Below are positions 51,005 to 59,680 of a stretch of 64,000 nt of DNA, piece by piece. Made by a program: the position numbers and the translations under genes. Location of the stretch: assembly GCF_031954365.1 (NCBI RefSeq), contig NZ_JAUSVZ010000010.1. One strand, written 5' to 3'. The notes under the pieces were generated by a model. It ran no database searches. It saw only the letters and a program-made list of their open reading frames with translations, and was not told where the DNA came from. Every line of letters starts with the position of its first letter. Positions within the stretch are counted from its first letter, which is position 1. The DNA is from Brevibacillus aydinogluensis. Its GTDB lineage: Bacteria; Bacillota; Bacilli; Brevibacillales; Brevibacillaceae.

Positions 51005-52423
51005 CTAGCGTTTCACGACAACCAGCTTTAGCTCCGTCATCTCTTCAATCGCGTACTTGACGCCTTCGCGGCCCATGCCGCTCTCTTTGACGCCGCCGTA
51101 GGGCATGTGGTCGACGCGGAAAGTGGGGATGTCGTTGATCATCACGCCGCCCACATGCAGCGCGTCAGCCGCCTGCAGTGCAAGCGAAAGATTGTTGGTG
51201 TACAGGCCCGCCTGCAGGCCATACCGGGAGTCGTTCACCAGCGCAATCGCCTCGGCGACCGACTCGACAGGGTTGATCAGGACGATTGGTCCAAACACCT
51301 CCTGGCAGGAGATTTTGGCGTCAGCCGGGACACCGGTCAAGACGGTGGGCTGCAGTACGCGGCCGTCCGTTTCGCCGCCGCATTCGACGCGGGCGCCCCG
51401 CTGCCTGGCCTCCTCGATCCACTCCAGCACCCGTTCCGTTTCTTTCGGGCTGATCATTGCCGAGTAGTCGGCCTCTTCGGACAGCGGATCGCCTCCCCGC
51501 AGCCTGCGCGTCTCCGCAACGAAACGTTCCACGAACGTGTCGTACAGCTCCGCAGCGACATAAATCCGTTGGACGGAAATGCACACCTGACCGGAGTAGG
51601 CAAACGCGCCAAAAATGCAGCGCGGAATCACGTCGTCCAGATTGGCGTCGCGGTCCACGATCACGGCGGAGTTGGAGCCCAGTTCCAGCGTCACCCGCTT
51701 CAATCCGGCGCGGTTGCGGATGTTGATGCCGACAGCCGGACTGCCCGTAAACGTGATCGCCTTGACGCGCGGATCGGTCACCAGCAGGTCGCCGACGGTG
51801 CCGCCGCTGCCGGTGACGATGTTGAGCGCGCCAGCCGGCAGCCCCGCCTGTTCGGCCAGCTCCGCCAGGAAAAAGGCGGAGAGCGGCGTTTGCGACGCCG
51901 GCTTCAGCACTACCGTATTGCCTGCCGCGATGGCCGGCCCCACCTTGTGCGCAACCAGGTTCATCGGGAAGTTGAACGGCGTGATGGCGCCGATGACGCC
52001 CAATGGTTCGCGCACCGTGTACGCCAGCCGCCCTTCCCCGCCAATGGCGGCGTCCAGCGGCAGCGTCTCGCCGTAAATCCGTTTGGCTTCTTCCGCAGCG
52101 AACTTGTAGGTCTGGATGGTGCGGATCACTTCGCCCCGCGCCGTTTTGATCGGCTTGCCCGCTTCCTGCGCGATGATTTTCGCCGCTTCTTCCAGCCGTT
52201 CGTTCAGCAATCCGGAGATTTTCTCCAAAATGGCGGCCCGTTGGTACGCCGGCATGCTGCGCATGACCGGTGCCGCTTCCTGCGCGGCGCTAATCGCCCG
52301 TTCCACCGTATTTCTGTCGGCCTGGGCGATTTCCGCGATTACCTCGCCGCTGTACGGGGCGTACAGCGGAGCATAGGCACCCGTCTCCACCCACTGTCCG
52401 CCGATATAGCACGCTTTTTTCAT
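51005..52423 (-). CDS. Aldehyde dehydrogenase family protein
   Basis: A 472-aa NAD(P)-dependent enzyme starting at ATG 52423 with GGAGG upstream. Landmarks: TPFNFPMNLVAHK, FTGSPAVGINIR, catalytic Glu in LELGSNSAVI (GSNS in place of the usual GGxx), catalytic Cys in YSGQVCISVQR, EVFGP, and MPYGGVKESGMGREG. The GSNS and QVCISVQR pattern is that of lactaldehyde/glyceraldehyde-3-phosphate (GapN, AldA)-like and sulfoacetaldehyde-like dehydrogenases. It is downstream of the YodQ-like gene in the same direction, after a 220-base gap. It could oxidise a semialdehyde produced by the aminotransferase. Confidence 0.88.
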   Translation of the reverse strand: MKKACYIGGQWVETGAYAPLYAPYSGEVIAEIAQADRNTVERAISAAQEAAPVMRSMPAYQRAAILEKISGLLNERLEEAAKIIAQEAGKPIKTARGEVIRTIQTYKFAAEEAKRIYGETLPLDAAIGGEGRLAYTVREPLGVIGAITPFNFPMNLVAHKVGPAIAAGNTVVLKPASQTPLSAFFLAELAEQAGLPAGALNIVTGSGGTVGDLLVTDPRVKAITFTGSPAVGINIRNRAGLKRVTLELGSNSAVIVDRDANLDDVIPRCIFGAFAYSGQVCISVQRIYVAAELYDTFVERFVAETRRLRGGDPLSEEADYSAMISPKETERVLEWIEEARQRGARVECGGETDGRVLQPTVLTGVPADAKISCQEVFGPIVLINPVESVAEAIALVNDSRYGLQAGLYTNNLSLALQAADALHVGGVMINDIPTFRVDHMPYGGVKESGMGREGVKYAIEEMTELKLVVVKR

Positions 52424-52646
52424 CGTCCTCTTCCTCCCTCCATTCGCGATGAGGTGTGCAACTGCTCCAACTCTTTCTCCACCGCGTTTCAGCCTTCCTC
52501 CAACGGGTCGGCGGCCATGCAGTGACAGGTTGCACATTACTTCAGTACAGCCCAGAGGTGCGCCCAACCAGCACGCTCCATCAGGCGGGAAGCGGACTCA
52601 TGTGAGCCGCTCCTTTATCGCTGCATCGCTGCCTGCCTCAGACCAG

Positions 52647-53924
52647 CTAGTTCGCCGCGTCATCCGTTCCGCACCACTCCAGCAGTGTCAGGGCAAAGAT
52701 TTCGGCGCATTGGAAAACGGCGTCCAGTTCGATGTACTCATCGGGGTAGTGAGCCACCTGGGTGACGCCCGGACCCACCACGATGGCAGGCGTGTCGGCC
52801 AGTGTCGTCAAAAGGCCCCCATCCGTGCCCCACGGCGAGGCTTCCACTACGGCGCGCCGGCCCGTCACGGCTACAAACTGCCGCTGCAGGATGTCCATCA
52901 GCGGGTGATCCTCCGCCACCGCCCCCGGCACCCAGCGCGCCCCGAACCACTCCAGTTCCACCGGATGTTCAGCAAACCAGGGGTCCTCGTCGGCCAAGCG
53001 GCGCAGAGCGGCCTCCATGTCCGCCCGGGCGTCTTCCATCCGCTCGCCCGGCGCCACCCCCATCCGTCCCTCCAGCTTGACCAGATCGGCCACGGAGGAC
53101 GGCCATTTGCCGCCTTCGATCACGCCAATATTGATCGGGATGGGAATAGGCAGCTTGGCGTACAGCGGATCGTTTATCCGGTCGTTTCGCTCTTTTTCCA
53201 GGCGGGCAATCGCATCGACTACGCGCATGCTTTTCTCGATCGCGCTCACCCCTTCGTAGCGGGTGCCGCCGTGGGCAGAGCGTCCCTTTACCGTCAGGCG
53301 GAACCACATCGAGCCCTGCTGCTTGGGGAAAATCTTCATGTTGGTCGGCTCAGGGATAAGGGCGGCGTCCGCCTTGTAGCCGCGCAGGATGGTTGCCAGC
53401 GTGCCTGCGCCGCCGCTCTCCTCTTCCACTACGCTTTGAAAGATGACATCCCCCTTGAGCCGCACCCCCAGCGCCTGCAGCACCTGGATCGCCAAGAGCG
53501 AGGCCAGGTTTCCCCCTTTCATGTCGGTTGCGCCGCGGCCGTACAGCTTACCGTCCACCACTTCGCCGCTGAACGGGTCGTGCGACCACTGGGCAGGGTC
53601 GCCGGCCGGCACCACGTCCACGTGCCCGTTGAGAATGATCGAGCGGCCTCCGCCCGTTCCTTTCCACACGCCCACCACGTTGGGGCTGTCCGCGAACACA
53701 GTCCGCGGCGAGACGAAATACGGGTGTTTTAACAATTCGTCTCCTTCCATCACCCACAGATCGACTTCCAGCCCCATCGCGTGCAGCGTCTTGGCGATGC
53801 TCTCCTGGATGGAGCGCTCATTGCCCTGCACGCTTGCCTCCCGCACCCATGCCTGCAGGAGTTTCGTGGCCGCCTCCTTTTCCTTGGCGATTTGTTCGCG
53901 GATCAGCGTCTGCCAGTTTGCCAT
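52647..53924 (-). CDS. yodQ: M20-family deacylase (YodQ-like)
   Basis: A 425-aa zinc hydrolase starting at ATG 53924 (AAAGGAGG 6 bases upstream). The dinuclear site is visible: NGHVDVVPAGD, GRGATDMKGG, VVEEESGGAGT and a C-terminal His in VAHYPDEYIE. Members are acetylornithine deacetylase/succinyl-diaminopimelate desuccinylase-like. In B. subtilis the equivalent position in yodT-yodS-yodR-yodQ-yodP-kamA is occupied by YodQ, thought to remove the acetyl group from an acetyl-beta-lysine breakdown product. The same neighbours (YodR, YodS, YodT) lie upstream here. Confidence 0.85.
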   Translation of the reverse strand: MANWQTLIREQIAKEKEAATKLLQAWVREASVQGNERSIQESIAKTLHAMGLEVDLWVMEGDELLKHPYFVSPRTVFADSPNVVGVWKGTGGGRSIILNGHVDVVPAGDPAQWSHDPFSGEVVDGKLYGRGATDMKGGNLASLLAIQVLQALGVRLKGDVIFQSVVEEESGGAGTLATILRGYKADAALIPEPTNMKIFPKQQGSMWFRLTVKGRSAHGGTRYEGVSAIEKSMRVVDAIARLEKERNDRINDPLYAKLPIPIPINIGVIEGGKWPSSVADLVKLEGRMGVAPGERMEDARADMEAALRRLADEDPWFAEHPVELEWFGARWVPGAVAEDHPLMDILQRQFVAVTGRRAVVEASPWGTDGGLLTTLADTPAIVVGPGVTQVAHYPDEYIELDAVFQCAEIFALTLLEWCGTDDAAN

Positions 53925-54042
53925 CGTTACCCTCCTTTTGCCTGCGTGGCAAATGGTATCTGCCTCGCGTCCGTTTTCGTTTTCCATGCGAGAGCCGGCG
54001 GGCAGCTTTGTCCGTATCGTCCGTTTTGTATCGCCCGCCGCC

Positions 54043-54720
54043 TCAGCGAAATACGCCGACGTCGCCGTCCAGCTTCAGCTCCGCCTCCGTCGCGCCGATC
54101 ACGTCCGCGACGCTGTATGGTTCCATCACTTCGCGCAGATACAGCCCGTCTTCCCGAACTTCCATCACCGCCATGTCAGTGATGATCAGGTTGGCGGCTG
54201 CCTTGGCCGTCAGGGGCAGGGAGCATTCCCGCACGATTTTGGAACGGCCGTTCTTGTCCAGATGGGTGGTCAGCACCATCACCCGTTTGGCCTTCTGCGC
54301 CAGCTCCATCGCCCCACCCATGCCCGGAACGCGCTTGCCCGGCACGATCCAGTTGGCGATGTCGCCCCGCTGGCTTACCTCAAGCACGCCGAGAATGGTC
54401 ATGTCCAACAGCCCCCGTCTGATGATGGCAAAGGCGGTGGCGCTGTCAAAGAACGACGCACCTTTCACCAGCGTGACGGGAAACCCTCCGGCGTTGCAGA
54501 GCATCGGGTTTTCCTCCCCCTTGGCCGGACTGGGGCCGGTACCGAGGATGCCGTTTTCCGCGTGAAACATCACCCGTTTCTCCGGCGGAATGAAGTCGGC
54601 CACCAGCGTCGGAATGCCGATGCCCAGATTGATGATCATGCCGTCCTCGATCTCCTGCGCCGCCCGGCGGGCAATCCGTTCCCGATAGGTTTCCGTCCGG
54701 TTTACTTCTCCCAAGCCCAT
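54043..54720 (-). CDS. yodR: CoA-transferase subunit B (YodR/AtoA-like)
   Basis: A 225-aa beta subunit of a family I 3-oxoacid CoA-transferase. It has the catalytic Glu in HAENGILGTGPSP and the family phrases GMIINLGIGIPTLVADF and TILGVLEVSQRGDIANWIVPGK. Its start overlaps the alpha subunit gene by 19 bases, so both are translated together. It probably transfers CoA to an acid intermediate of beta-lysine catabolism, such as an acetamido-oxohexanoate; the substrate is inferred from the operon. Confidence 0.9.
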   Translation of the reverse strand: MGLGEVNRTETYRERIARRAAQEIEDGMIINLGIGIPTLVADFIPPEKRVMFHAENGILGTGPSPAKGEENPMLCNAGGFPVTLVKGASFFDSATAFAIIRRGLLDMTILGVLEVSQRGDIANWIVPGKRVPGMGGAMELAQKAKRVMVLTTHLDKNGRSKIVRECSLPLTAKAAANLIITDMAVMEVREDGLYLREVMEPYSVADVIGATEAELKLDGDVGVFR

Positions 54721-55394
54721 TGCCAGTTCACCCCCTCACTCTGCACGATGCCGTGGACGAACACTCCTGGTGTGACAATCTCTTCAGGGTCCAGTTCGCC
54801 GATCTCCACGATCTCCTCCGCCTCCACGATGGTGATGTCGCCCGCCATCGCCACCAGCGGGTTGAAGTTGCGGGCGCTCGTGTCGTACACCAGATTGCCG
54901 AAGCGGTCCGCCTTTTTGGCGTAGACGATGGCCACCTCCGCTGTCAGCGGCGTCTCCAGCAGGTATTCCTTGCCGTCGACGATCACTTTTTCCTTGCCTT
55001 TTTCAGCGATGGTGCCGATCCCGATGTCGGACAGGATGCCGCCCAGCCCCACTCCGCCCGCACGGATGCGCTCGGCGAGGATGCCTTGGGGGCAAAACTC
55101 CACCTCAAGCTCCCCGGCTGTCATCTGGGCCCCGGCGTTGGGGTTGGAACCGATGTGGGAGGCGATTACCTTTTTCACCCTCCGCTCGGTGACCAGCTTG
55201 CCGACGCCGATGTGCGGAAAGGCGGTGTCGTTGCTGATCAGCGTGATGTCCCGCACGCCCTTGTCGAGGATGCCCTGGATCAGCGTGGGCGGGTTGCCCA
55301 CTCCGCCGAAACCGCCGGCAAGCAGGGTCATCCCGTCGTGAAAATACGTCAAGGCATCTTCCAGTGAAATCACTTTGTCAAACCGGTTGGCCAT
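54702..55394 (-). CDS. yodS: CoA-transferase subunit A (YodS/AtoD-like)
   Basis: A 230-aa alpha subunit with the glycine-rich CoA motif LLAGGFGGVGNPPTLIQGI, then SNDTAF and the family stretch AQMTAGELEVEFCPQGILAERIRAGGVGL. GAGGAG precedes ATG 55394. It is partnered with the overlapping subunit B gene and follows the aminotransferase gene by 21 bases. Confidence 0.9.
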   Translation of the reverse strand: MANRFDKVISLEDALTYFHDGMTLLAGGFGGVGNPPTLIQGILDKGVRDITLISNDTAFPHIGVGKLVTERRVKKVIASHIGSNPNAGAQMTAGELEVEFCPQGILAERIRAGGVGLGGILSDIGIGTIAEKGKEKVIVDGKEYLLETPLTAEVAIVYAKKADRFGNLVYDTSARNFNPLVAMAGDITIVEAEEIVEIGELDPEEIVTPGVFVHGIVQSEGVNWQWAWEK

Positions 55395-55415
55395 GTTTCT
55401 CCTCCCCCCTGCCCG

Positions 55416-56768
55416 TCAGACCAGCAGCGCTTCCTGTCGCAGTTCCTGCTCTACGCTTGCGATCGATTCTTTCAGCAGGGCGATCAATTCGTCGATTTCT
55501 TCGGTCGTGATCGTCAGCGGTGGCGCGATAATGACTGCGTCCCCGGCCACGCCATCCAATCCGCCCGTCGCCGGGTAGATGAGCAGCCCTTTTTCAAACG
55601 CCCGCTTAATAATGCGGGCGGTTACGCCCTGGGCCAGCGGGAACGGTTCCCTGGTCTTTTTGTCCTTGACAAACTCCAGGCCGCACAGCATCCCCAGTCC
55701 GCGCGCTTCGCCGATCAGCGGCAGTTCGTCGGCCAGTTCGCGCAAGCGGCTCAACAGGTAGGCCCCTCGCTCAGCCGCCTTTTCCACCAGCTGATGTTTT
55801 TCCACGTAGCGCAGCACCGCGAGCGAAACTGCCGCCGACTGCGGATTGGCGCTGTACGTGTGACCGGCCATGATCAATCCCGAGCCGCGCGCAATCGTCT
55901 CGATGATGTCGTCTGTGGCCATCGCCGCCGCCATCGGCGTGTAACCGGCGCTCATACCCTTGCCCAAGGCCATCAGGTCGGGCTGCACGCCCCAGTGATC
56001 AATCCCGAACGGCTTGCCCGTGCGGCCCACACCGGTCATGACTTCGTCGGCGATGAACAGCACCTGGTACTTGTCGCAAATCTCGCGGATGCGCTGGAAA
56101 TATCCGTCCGGCGGCACAACCGCACCGCCCGAAGCGCCGATCACCGGTTCGGCGATAAATGCGGCCACATGCTCCGGACCGATGCGCAAAATCGCCGTCT
56201 CCAGTTCGTTGGCGCAGGCCAGCGCGTACGCTTCCAGCGACATCCCCTCCGGCCGGCGATACGGATAGGGCGGTGAAATTTTCGGGCCGTCAGCCAACAG
56301 CGGGACAAAACGCTTGCGCCGCAGCACGTGGCCGGACATGGAGAGCGCCCCCATCGTAATGCCGTGATAGCTCATCCAACGGGAAATGATCCGGTTTTTG
56401 GTCGCATATCCCTTTTCCTGCCAGTACTGAATGGCGATCTTCTGCGCCGTCTCCGTCGCCTCTGAGCCGCTGCTGACAAAAAAGCTCCAGTTGAGCGACC
56501 CCGGGGCCCACTCCGCAAGTTTGGCCCCCAATTCCTCCACTGCATCACTGCTGAAGTGGGAGCGGTAGGCAAACGAGACGCTGCGGGCCTGCGCGTACAT
56601 CGCCTCGGCGATTTCCTCCACGCCGTGACCAATGCTGGCTGTCACCGCGCCGGAGCAGCCGTCGATGTACCGATTCCCTTCCTTGTCGTACAGGTAGATC
56701 CCCTTGCCGTGGGACACGAACGGATACGATTTGCCCAATTCGGGCTTGATCACATAGCTTCTCTGCAT
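55416..56768 (-). CDS. yodT: Class III PLP-dependent aminotransferase (YodT-like)
   Basis: A 450-aa enzyme; ATG 56768 is preferred, with a GTG at 56777 possible. The PLP site is in VLFIADEVMTGVGRTG and LMALGKGMSAGYTPMAA (Lys). SGAVTASIGHGVEEI, SRWMSYHGITMGALSMSGH and HTYSANP are the phrases I associate with B. subtilis YodT. It probably removes the beta-amino group of acetyl-beta-lysine or a related diamino acid. It is the first gene of the minus-strand run and is divergent from a PucR-family regulator. Confidence 0.9.
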   Translation of the reverse strand: MQRSYVIKPELGKSYPFVSHGKGIYLYDKEGNRYIDGCSGAVTASIGHGVEEIAEAMYAQARSVSFAYRSHFSSDAVEELGAKLAEWAPGSLNWSFFVSSGSEATETAQKIAIQYWQEKGYATKNRIISRWMSYHGITMGALSMSGHVLRRKRFVPLLADGPKISPPYPYRRPEGMSLEAYALACANELETAILRIGPEHVAAFIAEPVIGASGGAVVPPDGYFQRIREICDKYQVLFIADEVMTGVGRTGKPFGIDHWGVQPDLMALGKGMSAGYTPMAAAMATDDIIETIARGSGLIMAGHTYSANPQSAAVSLAVLRYVEKHQLVEKAAERGAYLLSRLRELADELPLIGEARGLGMLCGLEFVKDKKTREPFPLAQGVTARIIKRAFEKGLLIYPATGGLDGVAGDAVIIAPPLTITTEEIDELIALLKESIASVEQELRQEALLV

Positions 56769-56858
56769 GATAGCCACCTCACCTTTTCTCTCTTTTCATC
56801 CTAACGGAAGAGAGCGTCCGCTCCATTCGACGAGCTGGCAAAAAAGCGTGGAAACTAG

Positions 56859-56872
56859 ACAAAATCTTTTGT
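56859..56872. promoter_or_regulatory. Palindrome in the yodT-pucR divergent region
   Basis: ACAAAA-TC-TTTTGT, a perfect 6-2-6 palindrome about 90 bases upstream of yodT and 47 bases before the PucR-type gene. A third TTTTGT lies at 56876-56881. It is a good candidate for the regulator's binding site. Confidence 0.5.
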
Positions 56873-56918
56873 ACATTTTGTATAAGAGATCGGGTGTTGG
56901 AAACAGGGAGGATTGAAG

Positions 56919-58463
56919 ATGACCATTACGATACGCGAAGCGCTGCAATTGCCCGACATGGTTCAAACGCGGCTGGTCGGAGGGGCCGCCGGGCTGGACA
57001 ACCCGATCCGCTGGGTCACGATCGTGGAAGTGCTGGAGGATGTCACCCGGTTGCAGGAAGGCGAGTTTCTGATTACGACCGGATTTGGATTGTCCGAGGA
57101 CGAACAGCGCCGGGCGTCGCTGATTCCCTCGCTGGCTGAACGAAAGTTGAGCGGTGTCGCCCTGCACACGGGCTTTTACCTGCGCGAGATTCCCGCCGAC
57201 CTCGTCCACATGGCGGACCGCTTCGGGCTTCCGTTGATCGAAATCCCGGTGGAAATGAACTTTTCCACGATCACCAAGGCGATCCTGCAGCCGATCATCA
57301 ACCGGCAGTTTGAGACGCTGGCCTACTCGCAGGCGATTCACAACCGGATGATCGAGGCGGCGTTGTCCAAAGGCGGGCTGCCCGCCATTGCGGCGGAGCT
57401 GGCCCAGTTGACTGGCGGCGCAGTCAAGCTGGTGGATGCGCTCGGGTTTGAAGTGGTCCAACACGGAGGTACAAGCGGTGAGGCGATCGCAGGCGGAAAG
57501 ACCAGCGAGCACGCGGTGCCCATTCGCGCCAGCCGGGAACATTTCGGCACGCTCACCCTGACTAAAGCAGAAGGGCAGTGGAAAGAGCTGGACGATGTTG
57601 CCCTGCAGCACGCAGCCACTCTCTGCGCGCTGGAATACGTCAAGGAACGGGCGGTGGCGGCCACAGAATGGCGTCTGAAAGGAGATTTCGTGGACGAATT
57701 GCTGAGCGGTCGTCCCCTCCGTGCGGACGAACTGGATCACCGCAGCCGCATGCTGGGCTACCCGCTCACCGGCAGTCACATGGTGGCCGCGGTCAAAGTG
57801 GGCACGGGCGATGGCGCCGCTTTGTCCGACCTGCATCAGGCGTGCATTACGCTGATGAGACGACTGTGCGATCGGCACCACCGCTCCTACCTGCTGCGCG
57901 AACGCCCCCACTGTCTGTTGTTCATCCTGCCGCATGACCAAACCAGCCTTGCGCTGCTGGAGCAATTTGCTGCCCGCTGGGAACGGCTGCACCCCGCGTC
58001 TCCCCTGCAGGTGGCGCTCAGCAATCCGCGCGGCCAGTTGACCGCGCTGGCGGAAGCAGCCGAGGAGGCCCTGTTCGCGCTGCAGGCGTATCCGCTCCTG
58101 GCTCGCTCGCCCGCTTTGCTCCGCTTCGGGGAGATGCGCGGGTACCAGTTTTTGTTTCCGTACCATCGCAGCCGGGAGATGCTGGAGGCCCTCTGGCAGC
58201 CGCTGCTCGACCCGCTGATCCGCTACGACGCCAGGCACAATCAGCAGCTCCTGGAGACGCTCAGCGCCTATCTGGATCACAACGGCAACGGCCTGAAGAC
58301 ATCCCAAGCGTTATATATTCACCGGCACACGCTGAAATACCGCTTGACCCAAATCGAAGACAAAACCGGGGTCAACCTGGAGGATGCTCATCAGCGCTGG
58401 CAGCTTCGGCTGGCCCTCATGGCCCGGCGCCTGCAGCAGCAGTTGTACCCCGCCGAGGCGTAG
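56919..58463 (+). CDS. PucR-family transcriptional regulator
   Basis: A 514-aa protein starting at ATG 56919 (GGGAGG upstream). Residues about 6-125 form the PucR N-terminal domain (TIREALQLPDMVQTRLVGGAAGLDNPIRWVTIVEVLED and EFLITTGFGLSE). A GGDEF-like middle region follows, and the C-terminal HTH_30 is LSAYLDHNGNGLKTSQALYIHRHTLKYRLTQIEDKTG. Family members activate catabolic operons in response to a pathway ligand. It is divergent from the yodT operon and converges with the AblB gene (only 2 bases between stops), so it likely controls this set. Confidence 0.92.
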   Translation: MTITIREALQLPDMVQTRLVGGAAGLDNPIRWVTIVEVLEDVTRLQEGEFLITTGFGLSEDEQRRASLIPSLAERKLSGVALHTGFYLREIPADLVHMADRFGLPLIEIPVEMNFSTITKAILQPIINRQFETLAYSQAIHNRMIEAALSKGGLPAIAAELAQLTGGAVKLVDALGFEVVQHGGTSGEAIAGGKTSEHAVPIRASREHFGTLTLTKAEGQWKELDDVALQHAATLCALEYVKERAVAATEWRLKGDFVDELLSGRPLRADELDHRSRMLGYPLTGSHMVAAVKVGTGDGAALSDLHQACITLMRRLCDRHHRSYLLRERPHCLLFILPHDQTSLALLEQFAARWERLHPASPLQVALSNPRGQLTALAEAAEEALFALQAYPLLARSPALLRFGEMRGYQFLFPYHRSREMLEALWQPLLDPLIRYDARHNQQLLETLSAYLDHNGNGLKTSQALYIHRHTLKYRLTQIEDKTGVNLEDAHQRWQLRLALMARRLQQQLYPAEA

Positions 58464-58465
58464 GC

Positions 58466-59311
58466 CTACTCGAAAGTGGGACGCAACGGCTTCACCCAGA
58501 TGTTCATGTCTTCGTATCCGGAAAAAATGGTGCAGTTGTTGATCAGCCGTCCGCGGTACTTATAGCCGTGTTTGGCTGCCGTCACATTCATGCCGGGAGA
58601 TTGGGCCCGTGTCAGCGTGTACAGGTAGTAAATGCCCATCTCCTCCATTTTTTCTTCCAGAGCGGCAAACAACGGCTGCAGCAGCCCCTTTCCGACGTGG
58701 TCCGGGTGGGTGGCACAGTCCGTCAGTTCGGCGGAGCCAAAACGTTCTGTCACCTCCGCAGAGGCGGCACAGGCAATCCGGCCGTCATACTCGGCGACGA
58801 CGTAGTAGGTACTCTCGCTCATGGTCTTTCGCACGTAGTCCGGGTCGTCCATCGGCGTCGGATAGGTGGCAAACACCAGCCTGTACAATCGGGCCAGTTC
58901 ATCCGCGTCCGCCGGCGTGGCCACCCGCAGGATGTACCCTGGCGGAAGCGGCTTGACCTCTCCTTGGCCCGCTTTTGCCAGGCTGAGCTGCAAGATGTCC
59001 TCCGCGACTTGAGGCGCGGCAGATACTGCCCGTTCTTCCGTCAGAAAGCAGGAAAGCATCTGCGCATTTTCGCCTCGAAAAAATCCGTCAATCGTCCCTT
59101 CCTGCCTGTAGCCGAGGGAAAGCCACAGCGGCATGTCCTTTTTTTTGCCGTACACGATCAGCTTGGTCGCGTCCGTCTCTTCGGCCAGCCGCCTCATGAT
59201 GGCGTCCATCTCGCCGATACGACCGCTGTCGTACAGATGCAGCTTCACCCGCCGATTTCGTTGATCCACCACTAAATCTCCTGCTGCCTGCATCGCGGCT
59301 ACATCGCTCAT
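58466..59311 (-). CDS. ablB: Beta-lysine N-acetyltransferase (YodP/AblB-like)
   Basis: A 281-aa GNAT protein starting at ATG 59311 (AAAGGGG 7 bases upstream). The N-terminal 100 residues are the AblB-specific part (KLIVYGKKKDMPLWLSLGY, GTIDGFFRGENAQML). The GNAT domain is C-terminal, with YPTPMDDPDYVRKTM, then ELTDCATHPDHVGKGLLQPLF for acetyl-CoA binding, then SPGMNVTAAKHGYKYRG. AblB acetylates beta-lysine at N6; with KamA (lysine 2,3-aminomutase) it makes acetyl-beta-lysine, a solute or catabolic intermediate. kamA is not in the window. In B. subtilis yodP sits in the yodT-kamA operon; here it is separated from yodT by the PucR gene. Confidence 0.88.
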   Translation of the reverse strand: MSDVAAMQAAGDLVVDQRNRRVKLHLYDSGRIGEMDAIMRRLAEETDATKLIVYGKKKDMPLWLSLGYRQEGTIDGFFRGENAQMLSCFLTEERAVSAAPQVAEDILQLSLAKAGQGEVKPLPPGYILRVATPADADELARLYRLVFATYPTPMDDPDYVRKTMSESTYYVVAEYDGRIACAASAEVTERFGSAELTDCATHPDHVGKGLLQPLFAALEEKMEEMGIYYLYTLTRAQSPGMNVTAAKHGYKYRGRLINNCTIFSGYEDMNIWVKPLRPTFE

Positions 59312-59492
59312 GCGCGTTCCCCTTTCTCCAGTTTTCTCTCATTGTAACACGTTGGCGCCCAAGGTCATTCTCCACAGTGTACAAAATGTCGGCTGCCTCC
59401 TCTTTGCCCCATTTCATTTTACGGCGAGCGCCAATTGCTTCTTATGGCCATAGAATAACAAGAAGGTTTACTGCCGGGAAGGAGGTTCTGCT

Positions 59493-59576
59493 GTGAGTTT
59501 CCGCCTTACCAACGATTTTGCCCTGGTGCTGGTGCTCTTTGTACTGCTCGTGATCGTGCTGTGCGCTTGTGCGTAA
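59493..59576 (+). CDS. YjcZ-like 27-residue hydrophobic sporulation micropeptide
   Basis: GTG 59493 follows GGAAGGAGG by 7 bases; stop TAA 59574-59576. The peptide MSFRLTNDFALVLVLFVLLV (then IVLCACA) has the FALxVVLFxLLxIV core typical of the tiny YjcZ/SscA family found in Bacillus spores, but lacks their Gly/Tyr-rich head. A terminator at 59586-59620 ends the unit. Confidence 0.7.
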   Translation: MSFRLTNDFALVLVLFVLLVIVLCACA

Positions 59577-59585
59577 GGGGCGTCA

Positions 59586-59620
59586 AAAGCCCCTCCTGCC
59601 TGGTCGTAGTGAGGGGCTTT
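59586..59620 (+). terminator. Terminator of the micropeptide gene
   Basis: AAAGCCCCTC (59586-59595) pairs with GAGGGGCTTT (59611-59620). The T-run is short. Confidence 0.6.
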
Positions 59621-59680
59621 ATACATATACATGTAAGGGAGAAGCGGCAAAGCGGATGACCTGCGGAAGGAGGAAGCCAC

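Noticed and set aside
51107..52525. A 472-codon plus-strand frame opposite the aldehyde dehydrogenase
   Set aside because: Low-complexity shadow; the minus-strand enzyme has all catalytic motifs.
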